Origin: Planomonospora sp. ID67723
Lineage (GTDB): Bacteria; Actinomycetota; Actinomycetes; Streptosporangiales; Streptosporangiaceae
DNA length: 64,000 nt
Direction: 5' to 3'
Assembly (NCBI RefSeq): GCF_015711605.1
Contig: NZ_JABTEZ010000003.1
Location: 124,001 to 188,000 of the forward strand
Positions within the stretch are counted from its first letter, which is position 1. Each line of letters begins with the position of its first letter. Both the position numbers and the translations under genes were made by a program. Below are positions 55,413 through 64,000 of the stretch, piece by piece. The notes below the pieces were generated by a model. It did not search any database and was not told where the DNA came from. It was given only the letters and a program-made list of their open reading frames with translations.

Positions 55413-56864
55413 TCAGGCGGCCATCAGCGGGCCGGACTCCCCGGCCGCGACCCAGCGACCCCTGCCGAGGCGCTTGGCCGAGTACATCGCGGTGTCGGCG
55501 GCGCGGAGTATCTCCGCGGGCGTCCCCGCCGCCAGGCCGCCGGAGTGTACGGCGATGCCGATGCTGGCGCCCACGGACAGCCGGTGCCCCCGGAACAGGA
55601 CCGGCGCGCAGATCTCCTCCAGGACGCGTTCGGCCAGCCGTACGGTCTCCTCGGGCGGGATCTCCGGGCACAGCAGGACGAACTCGTCGCCGCCGAGCCT
55701 GGCCACCAGGTCGGTGCCGCGCGTCGCGGCCGACAACCGGCCGGCGACTTCCACCAGGACGGCGTCGCCCGCGTCGTGGCCGTGGACGTCGTTGATCTGC
55801 TTGAAGCCGTCGAGGTCGAGGTAGAGCACGGCGGCCCCGCTGCCGGCGACCCGCACGATCTCCTCCAGGCGGTCCTGCATGACGGCCCGGTTGGCCAGCC
55901 CGGTCAGCGGGTCGTGACGCGCCTGGTAGGCGAGTGCGGCCTGCATCCGCTCCTGCTCGCGGACGGCCGTGGTGAACCTGGTCAGCACGAACACGGCGCA
56001 GGCCGCGCTGGCGGTGATGGTCGCCAGTTCCTGCCCGCTGAAGCCGGCGTACCTCAGGGCCAGGGCCGGGGTGCCGAGCAGCGCCAGGCCCAGGAAGACG
56101 ACCCGTGCCGGGTGCAGCGTGCGGACCAGGGAACCGGGATGCGTCAGCTCGGCCCGGCCGGGGTGCAGCATGGCCGAGACCATCAGGGCGTGGCCGGCCA
56201 GCAGGCCCGCGCCGAGCTTCTCCACGTACGAGGAATCGAGCACGTACGGCAGCAGGTTGTAGCCCAGGTCGACGGCCAGGTAGGTGGAGACCGCGCCGAG
56301 CAGCAGGAGCGTCGGGGCGCCCCGCTCGCCCGGCGACAGGGCCAGGAACAGCACCGCCGCCAGCAGCACGATGTCGCCGACCGGGTAGAGGGCGGGCACG
56401 ATGACCTCCGCGCCGGAGCCGGAGTCGAGGTACGGCTGGATCAGGAACTGCCAGGCGGCCAGCGCGGCCACCGTGGTGAGGGTCAGCGCGTCGAGCATGC
56501 CCCCGCTGAGCCGGCCGGGTGCCCGGCGGCGGGCCATCAGGATCACCGCCGCGGCGACCAGGGGGTAGCCGCCGAGCCAGAAGGCGTCGCTGACCCCGAC
56601 CATGGGCACCTTCCCGGACAGGAAGAACGCCATCTCGATCACGTCGCCGGTCAGCCAGAGCGTCTGGGCGAGGGCGATCAGCAGCCACGGCCGCCGGTCC
56701 GGGCCCGGCACCAGCCGCAGCGCCGCCCACCACGCCAGGGCGCAGACCACCCCGTAGGTGACGAAGTAGAGGACCTGCCCGACCGTCACCGCATAGAAAA
56801 CGGCGGTCACGAACGCAGCCGTGACCGCCGTACCGAGGAAGAGCCGTGTTCCGCCGACCGTCAT
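55413..56864 (-). CDS. Membrane diguanylate cyclase (GGDEF protein)
   Basis: A 483-residue protein. Eight to nine membrane helices occupy residues 1 to about 310. The C-terminal GGDEF domain begins at LAYQARHDPLTGLANRAVM and has the intact active loop RLGGDEFVLL. RGTD lies five residues before GGDEF, matching the RxxD product-inhibition site. It should make cyclic di-GMP in response to a signal sensed by the membrane domain. No EAL domain. It is convergent with tmsB and lies behind fadD-like on the same strand. Confidence 0.9.
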   Translation of the reverse strand: MTVGGTRLFLGTAVTAAFVTAVFYAVTVGQVLYFVTYGVVCALAWWAALRLVPGPDRRPWLLIALAQTLWLTGDVIEMAFFLSGKVPMVGVSDAFWLGGYPLVAAAVILMARRRAPGRLSGGMLDALTLTTVAALAAWQFLIQPYLDSGSGAEVIVPALYPVGDIVLLAAVLFLALSPGERGAPTLLLLGAVSTYLAVDLGYNLLPYVLDSSYVEKLGAGLLAGHALMVSAMLHPGRAELTHPGSLVRTLHPARVVFLGLALLGTPALALRYAGFSGQELATITASAACAVFVLTRFTTAVREQERMQAALAYQARHDPLTGLANRAVMQDRLEEIVRVAGSGAAVLYLDLDGFKQINDVHGHDAGDAVLVEVAGRLSAATRGTDLVARLGGDEFVLLCPEIPPEETVRLAERVLEEICAPVLFRGHRLSVGASIGIAVHSGGLAAGTPAEILRAADTAMYSAKRLGRGRWVAAGESGPLMAA

Positions 56865-56907
56865 GCCGCACCCTTCGGCACGACGGCCCGCGAGTTGAGG
56901 GATTCGG

Positions 56908-58443
56908 CTAGCGGAGCTCGCGCTTGAGGATCTTGCCGGTGGCGGTCATCGGCAGGGCGTCGCGGAACTCGACGATCCTGGGGTACTTGTAGGCCGCCAT
57001 GTTCTCCTTGCACCAGGCCACCATCTCCTCCTCGGTGACGGTGGCACCCGGGGTGCGGATGATGTAGGCCTTGACCTCCTCGCCGTGCGAGTCGTGGGCG
57101 ACCCCGACCACCGCGGCCAGGGACACCTCCGGGTGGGTCATCAGGACCTCTTCGAGCTCGCGCGGGTAGACGTTGAAGCCACCCCGGATGATCATGTCCT
57201 TGGCGCGGTCGATGATCGTGTAGTAGCCGTCGGCGTCGCGGGTGGCGATGTCACCGGTGCGGAACCAGCCGTCGTTCATGACCTCGGCGGTGGCCTCGGG
57301 CCGGTTGTAGTAGCCCTTCATCACGTTGTGGCCGCGGATGGCGATCTCACCCGGTCCCTCGCCCTCGACCGTCTTCCAGTCGTTGTCGACGAGCCTCATC
57401 TCCACGCCCCAGATCGGCGTGCCGATGCTGCCCACCTTGCTGGGCTTGCCGGGCTGGTTGAAGCTGGCCACCGGGGAGGTCTCCGACAGGCCGTAGCCCT
57501 CCAGGATGCCGACCCCGAAGGTCGCCTGGAAGTCCTTGAGCACCTCGACCGGGGAGGACGCGCCGCCGGCCACCGCGACCCTGAGCGAGGTGGGCACCTC
57601 GTCGCCGTCGGCGTGGATCTTCGTGAGCATGCCCCAGTACATCGTCGGCACGCCCGCGAACACCGTGACGTTCTCCCCGCGCATCAGCTCCAGCGCCGGT
57701 CCCGGCTCGAAACGCGGCATGAGCACGAGCGTGGCGCGGCGGCGGAAGCCGGCGTTCATGACCACGGTCTGGCCGAAGGAGTGGAACAGCGGCAGCACCG
57801 CCAGGTAGGCGTCGCCGTCCTCGGCGCGCGGGAACATCTCGTCCGAGACCATGGCGTTCATCAGCATGTTCTGGTGGCTGAGCTCGGCGCCCTTGGGCTG
57901 GCCGGTGGTGCCGCTGGTGTAGAGGATCACCGCGGTGTCGTCCGGCGCGGTCTGCACCGTCTGGAACTCCGCGGAGACGCCGTCCAGGGCCGCCCAGATG
58001 GTCTGGCCGTACTCCGACTCGGTGGCGAACGGCGTGGCGGGCAGCACGAAGAAGTGCTCGGTCCCCGCGGCGCCCTCGAAGCCCGCCTTGCCGCGCTCGC
58101 CCAGCGGCAGCTCGGGGGAGCCCTCGAAGCAGAACAGCGCCTTGGCCTCGGAGTCCTCCAGGTGGTAGGTGATCTCACGCGACTGCAGCAGCACGTTGAG
58201 CGGGACGACCGTGGCCCCGGCCTTGAGGATGCCGAAGTAGACGAACGGGAAGTAGGGGAGGTTCGGGCAGGCGAGCGCGACCTTGTCCCCCTTGCCGATC
58301 CCCCTGGACACCAGCAGGTTGGCAACCTGGTTCGCGACTGTGTTGACCAGGGAGTACGGCAGGCGCAGCTCGCCGAAGACGAGTGCGGTGCGGTCGGGGT
58401 TCTCCCGGGCGCTGTCCTCCAGCACGATCGACAGGTTGAGCAT
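56908..58443 (-). CDS. Long-chain fatty acid-CoA ligase-like AMP-binding enzyme
   Basis: A 511-residue ANL-family ligase. The AMP-binding motif is ILYTSGTTGQPKGAELSHQN, followed by the YGLSETSPV loop and the WFRTGDIATRDADGYYTIID region with its catalytic Asp. The C-terminal Lys lies in MTATGKILKREL. It activates fatty or aromatic acids to CoA thioesters. ATG 58443 follows GGAGG by 8 nt; the upstream extension crosses an operator-rich region. Divergent from the GMC oxidoreductase, with palindromes between them. Substrate not determined. Confidence 0.87.
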   Translation of the reverse strand: MLNLSIVLEDSARENPDRTALVFGELRLPYSLVNTVANQVANLLVSRGIGKGDKVALACPNLPYFPFVYFGILKAGATVVPLNVLLQSREITYHLEDSEAKALFCFEGSPELPLGERGKAGFEGAAGTEHFFVLPATPFATESEYGQTIWAALDGVSAEFQTVQTAPDDTAVILYTSGTTGQPKGAELSHQNMLMNAMVSDEMFPRAEDGDAYLAVLPLFHSFGQTVVMNAGFRRRATLVLMPRFEPGPALELMRGENVTVFAGVPTMYWGMLTKIHADGDEVPTSLRVAVAGGASSPVEVLKDFQATFGVGILEGYGLSETSPVASFNQPGKPSKVGSIGTPIWGVEMRLVDNDWKTVEGEGPGEIAIRGHNVMKGYYNRPEATAEVMNDGWFRTGDIATRDADGYYTIIDRAKDMIIRGGFNVYPRELEEVLMTHPEVSLAAVVGVAHDSHGEEVKAYIIRTPGATVTEEEMVAWCKENMAAYKYPRIVEFRDALPMTATGKILKRELR

Positions 58444-58498
58444 GGATGGATCCTCCGTCCGAACAATCTCTGACCGGCCCATCCTTGCAGGACGAGCA

Positions 58499-58525
58499 TA
58501 CCGACCGGTAGGTAACCAAGGTTAC
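58499..58525. promoter_or_regulatory. Two palindromic operators between ligase and GMC oxidoreductase genes
   Basis: TACCGACCGGTAGGTA (58499-58514, one mismatched pair) overlaps GTAACC-AA-GGTTAC (58512-58525, perfect). ACCGACCGGT dyads are typical TetR-type sites near actinobacterial lipid genes. They lie in the divergent promoter region, so one regulator may control both genes. Confidence 0.5.
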
Positions 58526-58623
58526 GAATTGACGGGTAAAGCAGTGGGGGGTAAGCAGGTAAGAGCCCGCTTATGGGGGAGGCGAGCTGGCCGGCTGAGC
58601 GAGGAGAGGTCAGTGAGCACGTG

Positions 58624-60219
58624 ATGAGCACCTCGATGGGCAAGCGGTACGACTATGTGATCGTGGGCGCCGGGTCGGCGGGATGCGTGCTGGCGAACCG
58701 GCTCTCGGCCGATCCCGCCGTGACGGTCCTGCTGGTCGAGGCGGGAGGGTCCGACCGGAAGCTCGAGATCCGCATGCCCGCCGGGTTCGCCAAGCTGTTC
58801 AAGACCGACTACGACTGGAACTTCACCACCGCCAAGCAGGCCGAGCTGTCCGGCCGGGAGCTCTACTGGCCGCGCGGGCGGGTGCTCGGCGGCTCCTCCT
58901 CGCTCAACGCCCAGATGTGGGTCCGCGGGCACCGGGCCGACTATGACGGCTGGGACGTGCCCGGCTGGTCCTACGACGAGGTCCTGCCGTACTTCCGGCG
59001 GGCCGAGAACCGGGTCGGCAGCAACCGGGGCGGCGTGTACGGCACCGGTGGCCCGATCCACATCTCCGAGCTGCGCAGCCCCAACATCACCACCACCGCG
59101 TTCCTGACCGCCTGCGAGGAGCTCGGACTGGCCCGGCTGGACGAGCTGAACGGCCCCTCCAACGAGGGCTACTGCCCCACGCCCGTCACCCAGGACCGGG
59201 GCCGCCGCTGGAGCGCCGCCGACGCCTACCTCGGGCCCGCGCTGAAGCGGCCCAACCTGACCGTGCTGACCTCCTCGCACGTGCGCAGGATCCTCATCGA
59301 GGACGGCCGCGCGACCGGGGTCGAGTACGCCGGCGGCCCGGGAGAGGGCGCGGCGGAGAGCACCGTGGCGCACGCGGGACGGGAGGTGATCCTGTCGGCC
59401 GGGGCGATCGGCTCGCCGCACCTGCTGATGCTCTCCGGTGTCGGCGCCGCCGACGAGCTGCGGGAGCAGGGCATCGAGCCGGTCCACGACCTGCCCCAGG
59501 TCGGCCGCAATCTCCAGGACCACCTGGCCTCGGGCATCTTCCTGCACTGCCCCCGGCCGGTCACGCTCGCCGGCGCCGACTCCGTGGCCAACCTGCTGCG
59601 CTTCCTGGCCGGCCGGACCGGCATGCTCACCTCCAACGTCGGCGAGGCGGTCGCCTTCATCCGGACCGGCCCGGAGGAGCCCGCCCCCGACATCGAGCTG
59701 ATCTTCGCCCCCGGCCCGTTCATCGACCACGGCCTGACGCCCCCGTCCGGCCACGGCCTGACCATCGCCTCCGTCCTGCTCCAGCCCGAGAGCCGGGGGC
59801 GGATCTCCCTGAACGGCCGGGAGGTGGTGATCGATCCCGGTTACCTGACGGCGGAGATCGACATCCGGAGGCAGGTGGCCGGGCTGAAGAAGGCGAAGGA
59901 GCTGTTCGCCACCGCCGCGCTCAGGCCGTTCACCGGCCCGCCGATGGCCCCCTACTGGGGTGCCGAGAGCGACGAGGAACTCGCCCGCTGGATCCGCGAG
60001 CGCAGCGAGACCCTCTACCACCCGGTCGGCACCTGCCGGATGGGGGCGGACGTCGAGTCGGTGGTCGACCCGTCGCTGAAGGTGCGGGGGGTCGAGGGGC
60101 TGCGCGTCGCCGACGCCTCGGTCATGCCGGTCATCAACCGGGGCCACACCCACGCCCCCGCCGTCATGATCGCGGAGAAGGCGGCCGACCTGGTCGCGGC
60201 GGACCGTACGGCCTCCTGA
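58624..60219 (+). CDS. GMC-family oxidoreductase (choline/alcohol dehydrogenase-like)
   Basis: A 531-residue flavoenzyme. The Rossmann motif VIVGAGSAGCVLANRL binds FAD. GMC signature 1 is GRVLGGSSSLNAQMWVRG and signature 2 is GAIGSPHLLMLSGVG. The C-terminal HPVGTCRMG and NRGHTHAPAVMIAEKA segments hold the active-site His pair. It oxidises an alcohol, possibly a long-chain or choline-type one. ATG at 58624 is used; GTG 58621 is an alternative and the ribosome site (GGAGAGG) is rather far. It pairs with the divergent CoA ligase. Confidence 0.87.
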   Translation: MSTSMGKRYDYVIVGAGSAGCVLANRLSADPAVTVLLVEAGGSDRKLEIRMPAGFAKLFKTDYDWNFTTAKQAELSGRELYWPRGRVLGGSSSLNAQMWVRGHRADYDGWDVPGWSYDEVLPYFRRAENRVGSNRGGVYGTGGPIHISELRSPNITTTAFLTACEELGLARLDELNGPSNEGYCPTPVTQDRGRRWSAADAYLGPALKRPNLTVLTSSHVRRILIEDGRATGVEYAGGPGEGAAESTVAHAGREVILSAGAIGSPHLLMLSGVGAADELREQGIEPVHDLPQVGRNLQDHLASGIFLHCPRPVTLAGADSVANLLRFLAGRTGMLTSNVGEAVAFIRTGPEEPAPDIELIFAPGPFIDHGLTPPSGHGLTIASVLLQPESRGRISLNGREVVIDPGYLTAEIDIRRQVAGLKKAKELFATAALRPFTGPPMAPYWGAESDEELARWIRERSETLYHPVGTCRMGADVESVVDPSLKVRGVEGLRVADASVMPVINRGHTHAPAVMIAEKAADLVAADRTAS

Positions 60220-60280
60220 GCGGACCCCGGCGGGGTACAGGGCGAAAACCGATGGCGGCCATGCCGGCGACGGGCGCCTT

Positions 60281-62932
60281 TCACGGGGAGATCGCCCTGT
60301 GCAGGCGCCGGGCTTCCTGAAGGACGAGGCTCGACCCCTTGCGCGCCGCCAGCTCCGCCAGTCCCGGGATCTCGCCACGCGCCCCCGCCAGGACCGCCGC
60401 CCGGGCGGCGACGTTCAGCAGCTCGCCCAGCCCGTTCCGCGTCCTTCCGCCCGCCCCCGTCGGCAGCAGGAGCGGGACGGCCGCGGCGAGGGCCTGCCAG
60501 ATCTCGGCGTGCGCCCCGGCCGCGATCAGGTCGTCCAGTGCCGCCGTGATCCGCCTGAGCGTGACCTGCTCGGCACGGACCAGCTCCGCGACGGCCCAGC
60601 CGAGGTCCGGAGCCGGGAGCTGCCCGCGCACCGCCAGGGTGGTCAGCGCCTCGGCGGCGGCGGCGCGCCGGGCGGGCCGGGGATGGGCCAGGCAGGCGGC
60701 GATGGTGATCGCGGTCGCCCTGCCCACCGGGCCGTCGCCGCGGGCCAGGGCCGCCACGGCGTCCACGCGGGAGTCGATGCGGTCGGCGAGCCAGGGCAGG
60801 CATTGCACCATGTACGCGGCCACGACCTCGCGGTGGGACGGCATGATCGTCGGCCACCACACCACGTCGTCGGGATAGACGGCGTATCCGCTGGCGGGCC
60901 GCACCGCGCACAGGTCGTGCAGCCAGGCGGGCAGGCCCTCGGGCGGTACGGCCCGGGCGTGCACCTCGTACGGGGAGGGACGGTAGCGGTCGGTCCTCGA
61001 CGCCCGCCTCACCTCGCAGTGCACCACCGGGTCGGGCAGTCCGCCGTCGCGCAGCCAGCCGGCGAGCCGCCGCCCCGCCTGCGTGGGCAGCTTCTCCGCC
61101 CGGACGAGCAGGGACTCGTCCACGTGCCGCGGCAGCCGCAGCAGCGCCTGCTGGAAGTCGGCTTCGAGCGGTTCGGCGCCACCCAGCCGCTCCATGCGGT
61201 CGATCAGGGTCTCGGCGTCGAGGTGCCCGGTGGCGGCGGTCGGGGTGGCCAGCAGCACGGGGATCGTCGCGCCGCGTTCGAACAGGGCGACGACCTCGCG
61301 CAGGCGGTGCTGGACGAGGCGTTGGGGCAGCAGGCCGAGGGCATGGGCGGGATCGGCGCGCTCGGCCAGCGCGGCGGTGAGCTCGCGGCTGACGTCGGGC
61401 AAGGCCAGGGCCAGTGCACAGCGTTGCAGCAGGAAACGGGGGTCACGGTCATTGCTGGGATACGCGTGGGAGTGGACGTTGGTCTGCTCCCAGTAGCTGC
61501 GCCACTCCGGATCCAGGACGGCCAGGACGCCGTCACGATCGCGGTGCGTCATCTCGACCAGGGCGGCGAGGACGCGCTCGTACCGGCCGGGGTCGTCGGG
61601 CCAGCCCACCGCGTAGAGCTCGGCGGCCAGGTCGGCCGCCGAGGGGATGGGCGGCGCGAGGGCGGGCGGCGGCGGCGCGACGAGCACCGGGACGGCAGGC
61701 GGTTCGGGCTCCGCCGCAGCCGCGATCGCGCCGAAGGCGGCGGCCACGCGGTCGCGCAGTTCGGCGGGAAGGCGGCTCGCCGCCTCGCGGATCGCCTCCC
61801 GGGCGGCGTCGTCCGTGTGCGGGGCCAGCTTGACGGCCAGCCGCACCGCGCGTTCCCGCAGTGCCGGGCTGTCCACGTCGAACACGCAGGCCAGCGCCGC
61901 CGCCGCACCGCCGCCCCTGGACGCGGGCGTGTCCGCGAGCCACTTCACGGCCGCCGCGACGTGCTTCTTCTCCGGCCGGAACACCAGCGTGCCGACCGCT
62001 TCGGCGAACAACTCGTCGTCCAACGCTCCGACGGCCTCGGCCCGACGCAGCTCGTCCAGGGCGAGCTGCACGAACGGTGAGGACCCGGACGGAAGAAGAC
62101 GGACGAAATCGAGCACCGGGACATCGGCCGCCGTGGGTTCCAGAAGCCGCCACAACGTCACGAACGGGCCGATCTCCGCGGCATCGCCGCCTGCCATGAA
62201 CCGGCTCGCGCACCCGGAGACCAGCGCCTGCCGCGAGAGCCGTCCCGCCTGGGCGAGGGCGGCCAGCTCGCCGGCGACGCTCAGGCCCGGCACGCGCCCC
62301 GGCTGCCGGCTCTCGCTCGCGGTGAGCGCGGCGGCCACGCCCTGGGCATGGAACAGGCGGGGGACCAGGTGGTCGAGCAACGGGTCGGCGGCCAGGACCG
62401 GGCGCCCGCGGCTCTTGCGCTGCCGCGACGCCACTCGCCACACCCAGCCCACGGTGAACGGGTCGCTGTCGGGCGGCTCGATGCCGGTCTCGATCACCAG
62501 CGCGGCGGCCAGGTCCCAGCCGGGCAGGCCCTGCAGCCGCCACCACGTCGGACCCGCCGGCGGGCGCAGCCGCTTCACCAGCCGCACGGCGAGGTCTCGC
62601 CGCCACGCCTCGGGACGGCGCCGCAGCACGGACATGACGGTCACGGCGTCGCGCTCGTGGTCGAGGGTCCGGCGCAGCTCCCGGCGGTTCAGCCAGGCCG
62701 CCACCTGTGCGGCCCCGGCCATGCAGGCCGCGCCGGCGAGCCGGTAACCGGAGGTCAGCTCGCGGACGCGCAGCCGGTCTCCGAACCCGCCGGCGGACCG
62801 CTCGACCAGGTGACCGGGCAGCCGGGCGGCCACCTCACGCCGGTCCGCGTCGCCGAGGCCGTTCAGGGCCTCCACGAGGCGCTCGTCGTTCTCCGCCTCG
62901 ATGCGGGCAAGGACCTCCTCCCACGGGTTCAT
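60281..62932 (-). CDS. Large helical-repeat protein of unknown function
   Basis: An 883-residue soluble protein. Short helices with Ala/Leu-rich patterns recur along its length, as in HEAT-type scaffolds (DAVTVMSVLRRRPEAWRRDL, AREAIREAASRLPAELRDRV). A Pro-Ala linker lies near residue 405-420. It resembles the DUF6493-type proteins of actinomycetes, often next to SWIM-zinc-finger genes, but that is a tentative match. No catalytic motif. ATG 62932 is the only sensible start. It is divergent from the truncated P450 at the window's right end. Confidence 0.7.
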   Translation of the reverse strand: MNPWEEVLARIEAENDERLVEALNGLGDADRREVAARLPGHLVERSAGGFGDRLRVRELTSGYRLAGAACMAGAAQVAAWLNRRELRRTLDHERDAVTVMSVLRRRPEAWRRDLAVRLVKRLRPPAGPTWWRLQGLPGWDLAAALVIETGIEPPDSDPFTVGWVWRVASRQRKSRGRPVLAADPLLDHLVPRLFHAQGVAAALTASESRQPGRVPGLSVAGELAALAQAGRLSRQALVSGCASRFMAGGDAAEIGPFVTLWRLLEPTAADVPVLDFVRLLPSGSSPFVQLALDELRRAEAVGALDDELFAEAVGTLVFRPEKKHVAAAVKWLADTPASRGGGAAAALACVFDVDSPALRERAVRLAVKLAPHTDDAAREAIREAASRLPAELRDRVAAAFGAIAAAAEPEPPAVPVLVAPPPPALAPPIPSAADLAAELYAVGWPDDPGRYERVLAALVEMTHRDRDGVLAVLDPEWRSYWEQTNVHSHAYPSNDRDPRFLLQRCALALALPDVSRELTAALAERADPAHALGLLPQRLVQHRLREVVALFERGATIPVLLATPTAATGHLDAETLIDRMERLGGAEPLEADFQQALLRLPRHVDESLLVRAEKLPTQAGRRLAGWLRDGGLPDPVVHCEVRRASRTDRYRPSPYEVHARAVPPEGLPAWLHDLCAVRPASGYAVYPDDVVWWPTIMPSHREVVAAYMVQCLPWLADRIDSRVDAVAALARGDGPVGRATAITIAACLAHPRPARRAAAAEALTTLAVRGQLPAPDLGWAVAELVRAEQVTLRRITAALDDLIAAGAHAEIWQALAAAVPLLLPTGAGGRTRNGLGELLNVAARAAVLAGARGEIPGLAELAARKGSSLVLQEARRLHRAISP

Positions 62933-63225
62933 GCCGCCGTCATCTCAAGGCCGGAGGAGCGCGGGGTGAGCGGCGCGGCGGCGTGGGCGAGGGGACGCGC
63001 CCGCAGGCAAGCGATCATGGCCGGGACCCTACTGCCACGCGCCGACAATCACCCTCCTCCGCCCGTCCTCCCCGGCCGCCGTCGCCGGTGCCCTGGAGCC
63101 GCCGGTCCGCGTCGCGGCCGTGGGGAATCCGGCAGCCCAGGCGCGCCCGTCAGGCGGCGGACTCCGGCACGGGTGTGGGGCGGCTCACACTTGACGTAAG
63201 TGAGCGCTTGCTCAAATCTGGGTTG
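62933..63225. other. Divergent intergenic region before the second P450
   Basis: No gene seen in about 290 bp. The imperfect dyad AGTGAGCGCTTGCTCA (63199-63214) lies just upstream of the P450 start. A TTGACG -35-like hexamer (63191-63196) with 17-bp spacing to AAATCT may be its promoter. The dyad shares GCGCTTG with the racemase-side palindrome. Confidence 0.45.
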
Positions 63226-64000
63226 GTGACCGTGAACGTGGCCGATATCGACCTGTCGCAGATCCCGTTCTGGGCGCTCCCCCAGCAGGAGCGCGCCGAT
63301 GCCTTCCGGCGCCTGCGCGCGCTGGACCGGCCTGTCTTCACCAAGGAGAACAAGGTGCCCTTCGTCGGGCACGGACCCGGTTACTACGCGCTGGTACGGC
63401 ACGCCGACGTCTCCGAGGCCAGCAGGAACGCCGGGGTCTTCAGCAGCGAGCCGACCGCCAACAGCATCGTGGACATGCCCCGCTGGATGGCCGTCTACTT
63501 CGGCTCGATGATCAACATGGACGACCCCCGGCACGCGCGGCTGCGCCGGATCGTCTCGCGGGCCTTCACCCCCCGGATCCTGTCCAAGATGGAGGAGGAC
63601 CTGCAGCGCGCGGCCACCCGCATCGTGGACGAGGCGGTCGCGGCGGGGCCCGACGACTTCGTCACGCAGATCGCCGCCCGCCTGCCGGTCGAGGTCATCT
63701 GCGACATGATGGGGGTCCCCCCGAAATACCACGACCGTGTGCTCCGGGCGACCAACATCATCCTCGGCAACGCCGACCCCGAGTACACCGGCATCGAGCC
63801 CGAGTTCAAGCGCTGGAACGTGGCCCGCGGCCTGCTCAAGCTGATGAACGCCGGGCGCGGCCTCAACCGGCTGGCCGCCCGGCTCGGCCGCGAGCGCCGC
63901 GGCAACTCCACCGGCGACCTGACCAGCCTGCTGGTCAACGGCGAGGAGTCCCTCACCCCGCAGGAGCTCGGCTCGTTCTTCATCCTGCTCGTGGTGGCCG
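63226..64000 (+). CDS. Cytochrome P450, C-terminus cut by window edge
   Basis: The first 258 residues of a second P450. The region SMINMDDPRHARLRRIVSRA is the conserved C-helix, followed by FTPRILSKMEEDLQRAA. The I-helix is just reached (GSFFILLVVA) before the edge. The NMD-P-HARLRR pattern and length resemble CYP125/CYP124-type lipid or sterol hydroxylases. GTG 63226 is chosen; 63232 is equally possible. Heme loop not in the window. It may work with the P450/racemase pair at the other end, but no link beyond family type is visible. Confidence 0.8.
   Translation, partial: MTVNVADIDLSQIPFWALPQQERADAFRRLRALDRPVFTKENKVPFVGHGPGYYALVRHADVSEASRNAGVFSSEPTANSIVDMPRWMAVYFGSMINMDDPRHARLRRIVSRAFTPRILSKMEEDLQRAATRIVDEAVAAGPDDFVTQIAARLPVEVICDMMGVPPKYHDRVLRATNIILGNADPEYTGIEPEFKRWNVARGLLKLMNAGRGLNRLAARLGRERRGNSTGDLTSLLVNGEESLTPQELGSFFILLVVA

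Noticed and set aside
54299-55795. A 498-codon rightward frame over tmsB and the GGDEF gene
   Set aside because: Arg/Gly/Pro-rich shadow of tmsB in another frame, crossing the terminator between convergent genes.

Overview
This is a high-GC, filamentous-actinomycete-type chromosome segment carrying a complete siphovirus-type prophage. Host genes flank it on both sides. A P450/CoA-racemase pair, a 10-methyl fatty acid (tmsA/tmsB) pair, a PASTA-less PknB-type kinase and a GGDEF protein suggest the Streptosporangiales or relatives. That placement is an inference from gene content, not from a marker gene.

Layout. Positions 1-8191 are host: a DrrA/DrrB-like ABC exporter pair with a probable leaderless promoter, a secreted protein with six Cys-containing repeats, a CYP142-like P450 with an alpha-methylacyl-CoA racemase-like protein, and a Ser/Thr kinase. 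About 8345-52448 is the prophage (about 44 kb), bounded by a 13-bp direct repeat whose right copy abuts the integrase start. From 52685 the host resumes: tmsA-tmsB, a GGDEF cyclase, acyl-CoA ligase, GMC oxidoreductase, a large helical protein and a truncated second P450.

The prophage has three parts. (a) A plus-strand cassette (8494-12510) looks like the transfer module of Streptomyces plasmids and AICEs. It has a small GntR repressor (KorA/KorSA-like), a structured leader, a four-helix Spd-like protein, an FtsK/TraB-like translocase, a GTCGAC-rich clt-like locus just after the traB stop, and a small zinc/membrane protein. Two cargo genes and the lysis genes follow. (b) The late region (13888-35697, minus strand) runs from terminase through portal, MuF-like protein, scaffold, SU10-type capsid protein, connectors, major tail protein, frameshifted tail chaperones, tape measure, distal tail and tail tip to amidase and holin. 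A consensus promoter followed within about 30 nt by an intrinsic terminator precedes terminase, which suggests antitermination control. (c) The early region (35816-49877, minus strand) encodes a prim-pol/D5 helicase, Cas4-like nuclease, UvrD-like helicase, its own sliding clamp, RusA-like resolvase, MazG-like protein and a BldC homologue. It starts opposite an XRE repressor (50051-50593).

Control. The motif TGRAGCA (R = A or G) recurs with 10-bp spacing over three leftward promoters (about 40.95, 44.36 and 49.9 kb) and over the repressor start. It is a good candidate for the immunity operator. The most unusual features are the phage-conjugation hybrid architecture, the clt-like locus, a field of about 21 CGTACG palindromes across the spd/traB junction, a pseudoknot-like leader that masks a ribosome binding site, and a duplicated ~94-bp element at the left end and beside the primase.
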